Assembly: GCA_044375695.1 (NCBI GenBank)
Contig: JBILMG010000043.1
Coordinates: 1 to 5,563 of the forward strand
Direction of reading: 5' to 3'
Source: DATDYW01 sp044375695
GTDB lineage: Bacteria > Patescibacteriota > Minisyncoccia > Phycocordibacterales > JAACPR01
Length of the DNA: 5,563 nucleotides
Positions within the stretch are counted from its first letter, which is position 1; each line of letters starts with the position of its first letter. The notes under the pieces are model-generated. The model had not been told where the DNA came from. It ran no database searches and worked only from the letters and a program-made list of their open reading frames with translations. Shown here one piece after another: positions 1 to 5,300 of the stretch. The position numbers and the translations under genes are program-made.

Positions 1-257
1 GCGAGCACGTCGACCGCCTTTCGCGCGCCGCCCGAGACCCCACTCACCCCATCTCTCCCTGTCGGGAGGGCCCGCTCGTTCGACGGGAAGCTGGCCAGTC
101 GCCCCTTAGCCTCGATGCCGTGGTGCGTCAAAAGGTGCGCCGTGACGCGCGTGTCCTCGCACAGCACCAAATCCGCTTCGCGCAGGATTCGCAGCGCGCG
201 GAGCGTGATGTCCTCGAGGTTGCCGATGGGCGTCGCGACGACGGAGAGGGTTGACAT
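1..257 (-). CDS. rsmI: 16S rRNA (cytidine1402-2'-O)-methyltransferase RsmI, N-terminal part (truncated by window edge)
   Basis: The start codon is the ATG whose complement lies at 255-257, and the frame is open for 85 codons to the left edge, so the C-terminal two thirds lie outside. RsmI methylates the 2'-OH of C1402 in the ribosomal P site using SAM. Visible hallmarks are VVATPIGNLEDITLRAL (residues 6-22), the N-terminal SAM-methyltransferase (tetrapyrrole-methylase-like) signature, and LCEDTRVTAHLLTHHGI (32-48), both in the spacing I expect for the family. After SNER (59-62) comes a Gly/Ser-rich stretch of 16 residues (63-78) absent from the family as I remember it. Beyond it the expected helix resumes as RKAVDVL (79-85). 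No Shine-Dalgarno is seen. A TATGAT box 15 bases upstream suggests a very short leader. Identification is confident; whether the protein is functional with the insertion is unknown. Confidence 0.93.
   Translation of the reverse strand, partial: MSTLSVVATPIGNLEDITLRALRILREADLVLCEDTRVTAHLLTHHGIEAKGRLASFPSNERALPTGRDGVSGVSGGARKAVDVL
24..71 (-). repeat. 48-bp palindrome-bearing in-frame insertion within rsmI
   Basis: Removing these 48 bases (16 codons, residues 63-78) joins NER directly to RKAVDVL. The result lines up without gaps with the family segment, which in E. coli RsmI reads approximately NEQQKAETLLA (from memory). The inserted DNA contains an inverted repeat, CTCCC TGTC GGGAG at 55-68, extendable to 53-70 with one wobble pair. 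A C-rich arm, CCCCACTCACCCC, sits at 38-50. The composition (CTCTCCC/GGGAG hairpin next to a CTCACCCC arm) resembles dispersed REP-like intergenic palindromes of GC-rich bacteria. No second copy is visible in this window, so mobility is inferred only. Confidence 0.5.
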
Positions 258-277
258 ACGGTCACAGAAACTATCAT
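251..277 (+). promoter_or_regulatory. Candidate divergent promoter for the plus-strand small gene
   Basis: A perfect TTGACA at 251-256 is followed, after a 15-base spacer, by TATCAT at 272-277 (5 of 6). The spacer is at the short end of what sigma70-type promoters tolerate. TTGACA also overlaps the rsmI start codon, so it may be coincidence. If used, transcription would begin near 284, just ahead of an ATG at 291. Confidence 0.3.
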
Positions 278-301
278 ATGTCCGCCGACTATGGAACCTA
301 A
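273..301 (-). promoter_or_regulatory. Candidate promoter of rsmI with short leader
   Basis: On the minus strand a TATGAT box (complement of 273-278, 5 of 6 to the -10 consensus) lies 15 bases before the rsmI ATG. A weak TTAGGT (complement of 296-301) stands 17 bases further upstream as a possible -35. Transcription would start about 8-10 bases before the ATG, leaving no room for a Shine-Dalgarno. The -10 match is good and the -35 poor. Confidence 0.4.
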
Positions 302-640
302 ACAATTAAACTCGCCGAATTCCCATCAGAAGAAGTCTCCCCGCTCCTCGGAGCCGACATACCGGCAAAATTCTTCGCGGTTCTGCTCGCGGCTTTGAAA
401 AAATGCCACCCGCGCAAGTTGAGCAAAGACGAAAAACCCGAAGAAATGCCTGACCGGATCGACACGATAGCCAGGGCGGTCGCAGCCAGACTATTCGCTC
501 ACGGGAAGCTACCGCGCACCGATTACTTTCAACCAAAGGTGCAGGACATCAACATCGCGCTCGCCGCATCCGGTTCAGATTTGCGGCTCGTCGAGGGGGC
601 AGCCCCCAACGGCTACTACTTCCTAATTCGCGTTACCTGA
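302..640 (+). CDS. Uncharacterised small protein (~112-116 residues); 5' end interrupted or start unresolved
   Basis: I do not recognise this protein. The frame is open from 302 to the TGA at 638-640 and reads like a real soluble protein. It starts TIKLAEFPSEEVSPLLGADI, continues through a charged segment (KKCHPRKLSKDEKPEEMPDR) and ends in NGYYFLIRVT. No ATG opens this frame after the TAA at 299-301. An ATG at 278 is in the same frame but meets that TAA after 7 codons. An ATG at 291 reads MEPK and would join the frame as MEPKTIKLAEF if one base were restored near the AAA at 300-302. Intact translation from inside the frame would need TTG at 395 (81 residues) or a rare ATT at 305. The C-terminal part (INIALAASGSDLRLVEG then NGYYFLI) is loosely reminiscent of a winged-helix recognition helix plus wing, but this is weak. 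The gene could be a pseudogene, a sequencing-error victim, or an unusual-start gene. Confidence 0.55.
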   Translation, partial: TIKLAEFPSEEVSPLLGADIPAKFFAVLLAALKKCHPRKLSKDEKPEEMPDRIDTIARAVAARLFAHGKLPRTDYFQPKVQDINIALAASGSDLRLVEGAAPNGYYFLIRVT

Positions 641-697
641 TACCGGGGTTTTATACGTTAAGCGAATTACAATATTATTCAGTCAAAATCCGTCCGC
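641..697 (+). promoter_or_regulatory. AT-rich intergenic gap with candidate promoter of the 46-residue ORF
   Basis: This is the most AT-rich stretch of the window. It contains TACAAT at 668-673 overlapping TATTAT at 673-678, both good -10 matches. TTTATA at 650-655 stands 17 bases before the latter as a modest -35. With TATTAT as the -10, transcription would begin near 685 and leave a leader of about 12 bases before the ATG at 698. No Shine-Dalgarno is seen. Confidence 0.4.
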
Positions 698-838
698 ATG
701 AAACAGCCGATACACGCCCCCGACCAGCCGCTCGCCCGACGCCAAAAACCTTACACCGGGCTCGCCGGCCTGAAAGGAAGAAGTCGTCGAATCGCGGCGC
801 ACAAAGCAGCCCAGATCATGGGCGATTCCGATGACTAG
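698..838 (+). CDS. Small basic hypothetical protein, 46 residues
   Basis: An ATG at 698 opens 46 codons ending with TAG at 836-838. I do not recognise the product. It begins MKQPIHAPDQPLARRQKPY, has a strongly basic middle (LKGRSRRIAAHK) and ends in an acidic DSDD tail. It has no cysteine, no membrane segment and no signal peptide, so it would be cytoplasmic and possibly nucleic-acid-contacting. Support beyond the open frame is positional. An AT-rich promoter-like region lies immediately upstream, and an intrinsic terminator hairpin incorporates the stop codon. The gene converges on mpl with only 2 bases between the two stop codons. At this length a chance open frame in GC-rich DNA is possible, so conservation in relatives would be decisive. 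Confidence 0.5.
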   Translation: MKQPIHAPDQPLARRQKPYTGLAGLKGRSRRIAAHKAAQIMGDSDD

Positions 839-860
839 CGCTAGCTAGTCTTTTCTTTTT
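833..860 (+). terminator. Rho-independent terminator for the plus-strand small genes
   Basis: The bases 833-839 (GACTAGC) pair perfectly with 844-850 (GCTAGTC) around the tetraloop GCTA at 840-843. The run TTTTCTTTTT follows immediately at 851-860. That is a 7-bp stem plus U-tract in the plus-strand transcript. The TAG stop of the small ORF sits in the left arm, and the T-tract lies in the last codons of mpl on the other strand. Read on the minus strand, the hairpin is followed by mixed sequence, so it should terminate rightward transcription only. Confidence 0.7.
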
Positions 861-2358
861 CCAGGGCCGCGACGAGCGCCTCGCGCGCGCCGTCCCAGGA
901 GCCGTTAGACATCATCAGGACGACGGCAGGTGCCGCCGCGGCGCGGAGAGTCTCGAGCGTTGCCGCCACGGTTTCGTCGGCAGAAGACGCGAGCGCTGCG
1001 CCCTTCCCCGCCGCCCGCACCGCGGAAACAATTGCCGCGCCGTCGATAAAATCTTCGGCCGCATCGTTGTGGCGCATGGCCGGCATTTTGAGCACGAGCG
1101 CGTCGGCCAGAGCGAGCGCCTCGGCGTACGGCGCCTCGAACACTTTGCGGCGGCTGGTGTTGCTGCGCGGCTCGAAGCAGGCGACCAGACGGTGGTTCGG
1201 GTAGCGGGCGCGCACGCCGCTAACCGTCTCGCGCACGGCCGTCGGGTGGTGCGCGAAGTCATCGAGGACGACCAGCGCCTGCCCCGCGAACCCGCCCTCG
1301 AAAATTGGCTCCTGCCGCCGCTTCACGCCGGCGAAACGCGCGAGCCCTTTCTGGACAGCCCCGAACGGCACGCCGACGGACACCGCGAGCGCGCACACGC
1401 CGAGCGCGTTCCGCGCGTTGTGGACGCCGGAGGCCGGCAGCCTAATTTCACCCAGCTTTGTGCCCCGCCACTCGACGTCGAAAGCTTGCCCGTCGCCTAG
1501 GGCGCGCAGGTTCTCGCCGCGGCAGTCGGCCATGGCGCCGAAGCCGTATCGCGCGACGGGCGCCGACGAGAATTCCGCGAGCGCGGCGGCTTCCGGCTCG
1601 TCCGAGCAGACAACGAGCGCGCCGTTCTGCGGGATGTCGCGCGCCAAGAGCCGAAACGCGTGACGGTAGTCCTGAAAATCCTCGTAGATGTCGAGGTGGT
1701 CCAGCTCGACCGAGGTCACCAGCGCGGCAAACGGCGCGTACGAAAGAAACTTCGGCCGCTTATCGAAGTAGGCGGTGTCGTACTCGTCGCCCTCAACGGC
1801 GAAAAAGCGCCCCGCGCCCAGGCGGCTCGAGTCGTCGGTGTCGCGGCGCACGCCGCCGATGAGGTAGCCCGGATTTTCCCCGGCCGCCTCGAGCACCGTC
1901 GCGAGCATCGCGGTTGTCGTGGTTTTGCCGTGCGTGCCGCAGCAGGCCAAGAGGCGTCGGCCGCCGAGCACCAGGCGTAGCGCGTCCGCTACCGTGCCGT
2001 ACGGCACCGCCCCAAGGCGCGCCGCCTCAGCCTCAACGTGCGTCGGCCCCGCCACGTTCCCCACCACCACCAGGTCCGCGTTCGTAATATTTTCGGCCGC
2101 GGGTTCTTTTGCCTCAATCTCCTTCGCCTGCAGCAAATCAGAAATCGGCGGGTAGCAGCCGGAATCAGAGCCGGTCACGGAGAGCCCGGCATCTTTAAGC
2201 AGCGCCGCCACCGACCCCATCGCCGTGCCGCACACGCCGATCACGTGCACGCGGGCTGGTTTTTCGGGCAGCGCCGGCCGCTCGGCTAGCCGCGCCTCGG
2301 GGCACGAGAGCTTCGCGGCTTTGGCGCGGTAGTAGTCCTCGGGATTCACGGGCGACAT
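841..2358 (-). CDS. mpl: UDP-N-acetylmuramate:L-alanyl-gamma-D-glutamyl-meso-diaminopimelate ligase (Mpl)
   Basis: Mpl is a cytoplasmic ATP-dependent Mur-family ligase. It attaches recycled L-Ala-gamma-D-Glu-mDAP tripeptide to UDP-MurNAc, bypassing MurC, MurD and MurE. All landmarks are present: the Rossmann-like UDP-binding start HVIGVCGTAMG (38-48), the P-loop GTHGKTTTT (141-149), EGDEYDTAYFDKRPKF (189-204), SVELDHLDIYEDF (216-228), GVHNARNALG (311-320), KRRQE (346-350), DDFAHHPTAV (366-375), the Mpl-type FEPRSNTSRRKVF (395-407) and MMSNGSWDG (482-490). GTAMG and FEPRSNTS separate Mpl from MurC, which I expect to show a GGxGMS-type and an FQPHRYTR-type motif. At 505 residues it is longer than E. 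coli Mpl (about 457). Much of the excess is a 35-residue N-terminal extension. The ATG at 2358 is the only plausible start. It lies 21 bases after the stop of the upstream repeat-protein gene and has no clear Shine-Dalgarno, so it is probably co-transcribed. Confidence 0.93.
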   Translation of the reverse strand: MSPVNPEDYYRAKAAKLSCPEARLAERPALPEKPARVHVIGVCGTAMGSVAALLKDAGLSVTGSDSGCYPPISDLLQAKEIEAKEPAAENITNADLVVVGNVAGPTHVEAEAARLGAVPYGTVADALRLVLGGRRLLACCGTHGKTTTTAMLATVLEAAGENPGYLIGGVRRDTDDSSRLGAGRFFAVEGDEYDTAYFDKRPKFLSYAPFAALVTSVELDHLDIYEDFQDYRHAFRLLARDIPQNGALVVCSDEPEAAALAEFSSAPVARYGFGAMADCRGENLRALGDGQAFDVEWRGTKLGEIRLPASGVHNARNALGVCALAVSVGVPFGAVQKGLARFAGVKRRQEPIFEGGFAGQALVVLDDFAHHPTAVRETVSGVRARYPNHRLVACFEPRSNTSRRKVFEAPYAEALALADALVLKMPAMRHNDAAEDFIDGAAIVSAVRAAGKGAALASSADETVAATLETLRAAAAPAVVLMMSNGSWDGAREALVAALEKEKTS

Positions 2359-2379
2359 TCTACAGGTCTGGCTGGTGGC

Positions 2380-5300
2380 CTAGAACCCGCAGACGAGGCG
2401 GTTGATGAAGCGGCGCGTCGTCAGCCCCACCACGCCGGTCGGCTGGCAGACGCCGCCCGGGCAGAGCTCCTCGCCCCACGGCATTAGGACGGCCTCCTCG
2501 TGCTCGAGCTGGAAGGCCTTCACGGCGGACTCGGTCGCCTCGTCGAAGAGGCCGGTCACCGGGAGCGTGATCGAGACGAGGGCGTTGAGGATCGTCTGGA
2601 GCTTCGAGACCTGCGCCGGCGGGTTGAGGCGGCCGCGGCCGAGGGTGGCGGTGAGGTACGGGTCGCAGCCGAGGGAGGCGACCAGCGTCGGGTTCGCCAC
2701 GGCGTCTTCCCCGCCGGCGAAACCGAAGAGCGCCTCGACGTTCCGCGAGGTCACCACCTCGCCGAGCGAGGGTTCAATGACGCCGTTGCCGTTGAGGTCT
2801 ACCGCCGCTGGGAGCGACGAGGCAGCTGCCCTCTCAGACTGCCGGGCGCGTCGCCCAGAAGATTGCCGGGGCGAGGCGTCGCAGGTGTCGCCGGAAGCGC
2901 ATTCGGCATCCGCGCAGTCGGTGCTGCCGTCGCCGTCGTTGTCGGCACCATCGGCGCACGAAGATTCGGTGCCGCCGCAGCTGGCCAGGTAAGCGCAGTC
3001 AGAGTCCGCGCAGTCGACGTAGCTGTCGCCGTCGTCGTCAACAGAATTTCCGCACTCGCCCGCAGTCTCGCTAGCGCCGCAGGCGAAGTAGTCGGCGCAG
3101 TCGGCATCCGCGCAGTCAGCCAGCCCGTCGCCGTCGTTGTCGGTCGAGTCGGCGCAGCTCTCCTCGGCTCCGTGCTCGCACGAACCCACCCCGTCACACT
3201 GGCTGTCCTCACAGTCGACGTCGCCGTCGGCGTCGTTATCAATCGAATCGGCGCACGCGGCAGACTCAATAGCGCTAATGGCAATCGCGCTGCCGTCCGA
3301 AATGTTTGTTCCGGGAAGCCCCGACGGCGAGTAAGCGTTCGCGTTTAGGTCGGCCACGCTAGCCGCATCAATGGAGCTGGCGGCAAGATCTGCGGACGAG
3401 TGGCCGGCCGCGACCGCGTAGACGCCGCGAAGCAGGGTTGATTCGCTCGAGGTTGCCGCGAGCGAGACCGTGCCACCCGAATCGAGCGAGACGGTCATGG
3501 TCGAGGAAACGGATACCGCTTCCGAAAACCGCGCGAATACGGTCAACGTCTGGCCCGCAACGTAGGTGCCGTTCGTGGACGTAGAAAAGAAAGCCAGGAG
3601 GGTCGGCGCCGTAACGTCGCACGCGACCGCCGCCGAGCAGCTCGAGTCTGAGCAGTCGGTAAATGAGTCGCCGTCGTTGTCGGTCGAGTCGGCGCAGCCG
3701 AGGCCGCCGTCACCTTCCTGGCAATTTGAATCCAAACCGTCAGCGAAACTGTCGCCGTCGTTGTCGAGGCCGTCGGCGCAGCCGAGGCCGCCGGCCCCCT
3801 CCAAACAGTCTCCGTCGAGGCCGTCGACGTTCCCGTCCGAATCATTGTCGAGGCCGTCAGAGCAGGAGCCGCCGTTCGCGGTCTCGGAGGTGCAGGCGCC
3901 AGAAGAGAAGCAGCTCGCGTCCGCGCAATCGGTGTAGCCGTCGCCGTCGTTATCGGTCGAGTCAGCGCAGCCGTAGCCGTTCTGCCCTTCGTTGCCGCAG
4001 TCGGAGTCGGCGCCGTCGGTGTTGCCGTCGGAATCGTTGTCGGACGAGTCTGTGCAGCGGGCGGGCACCAGCGCCCCGCAGGAACTGCTGGTCGAGAGCG
4101 ATTGGCAAATCGTCTGGCAGTCCTGGTTTTCGGCGCTAGAGGAACCGACGACGGTGCCGTCGCAGCTCGCGTCCGCGCAGTCGGTGTAGCCGTCGCCGTC
4201 GTTGTCGGCACCATCGGTACAGCCGTAGCCGCCCGACCCTTCGGCGCAGCCAGAGTCCGCGCCGTCGGTGCTGCCGTCGCCGTCGTTGTCGGCACCATCG
4301 GTACAGCCGTAGCCGCCCGACCCTTCGGCGCAGCCAGAGTCCGCGCCGTCGGTGCTGCCGTCGCCGTCGTTGTCGGTCGAGTCCGCGCAGCCGTAGCCGC
4401 CATCTCCCTCCGAGCAGTTGCCGTCAGCGCCGTCAATCTGACCGTCGCCATCGTCATCGATGCCGCCCGTGCAGGAGGTTTCTGTTCCGCCGCAGGCGTA
4501 GTGGTACCCGCAGTCAGAATCCGCGCAGTCGGTGCTGCCGTCGCCGTCGTCGTCGGTACCATTCGTGCAGGACGTCTCGTTGGGCGGCAGGCACGAGCTC
4601 GCGCAGTCCGAGTCGGCGCAGTCGGTAGACCCGTCGCCGTCTTCGTCGACGCCATTGCTGCAGCTACCGGAACTAGACCCAGATTGGGACGTGCCGCTGC
4701 TGCAGTAAGTGTAAGAGCACGAGGTTTCGCTCGAGTAGGAGCAGCTGGTCGAAGCCCCGTCGCACCCCATATCGGCGCAGTCGGTGGCGCCGTCAGAGTC
4801 GTCGTCGGTCGCATTGAAGCAGTACGAGCCGCTCTCGCTGCAGCTAGGCAGCGACGAGCAGTCGGAATCCGCGCAGTCGGTGTAGGTATCGCCGTCGTCG
4901 TCGACGCCGTTCGAGCAGGACGTTTCGTTGGGCGGCATGCAGTAGGAGGAGCAGTCACCGTCCGCGCAATCGGTCTGCCCGTCGCCGTCGTTGTCCGAAG
5001 AATCCGAGCAGTAGGAGCCGCTCGAGCTGCTGTTGGTCTGCTGCGAGCCGCTAGCACAGTAAGGGTAAGAGTAGGAGGTCTCGCTCGAGAAGCTGGTGCC
5101 ACCAGTTGCGCCGTCACAGTCAGAATCTGCGCAGTCGGTCCAGGAATCGCCGTCGTCGTTAATGCCGTTGAAGCAGAGACCCGTTTCGGATGCGGGGATG
5201 CAGTAGGGGTCACCAGAGCAATCGCCGTCGGCGCAGTCGGCGTTACCGTCAGCATCGTTATCGAAACTGTCCGAGCAGCTCGCATTGCCGCTCGTTTCCG

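Noticed and set aside
299..305. Programmed -1 frameshift joining ATG 291 to the downstream frame
   Set aside because: The bases CCTAAACAA do not form an X-XXY-YYZ slippery heptamer in the reading frame. There is no clear stimulatory structure or upstream Shine-Dalgarno, so a plain indel or sequencing error is simpler.
306..536. 76-codon minus-strand frame opposite the small plus-strand gene
   Set aside because: The plus frame has a more protein-like composition, a sensible charge pattern and a plausible aromatic C-terminus. The minus frame is Arg/Cys-rich with no motif.
1069..1980. Several plus-strand open frames of 81-143 codons opposite mpl
   Set aside because: They mirror mpl codons, have Arg/Ala-rich composition, and overlap each other in different frames. 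mpl itself is fully supported by motifs.
841..2358. Annotation of the ligase as MurC
   Set aside because: The GTAMG nucleotide-binding start, FEPRSNTSRR and MSNGSWDG motifs are the Mpl versions. MurC would show a GGxGMS-type start and FQPHRYTR-type motif.
2500..3348. 282-codon plus-strand open frame opposite the repeat gene
   Set aside because: It is the antisense shadow of GC-rich coding sequence: Val/Gly/Arg-rich, with no recognisable motif and no promoter or start signal.
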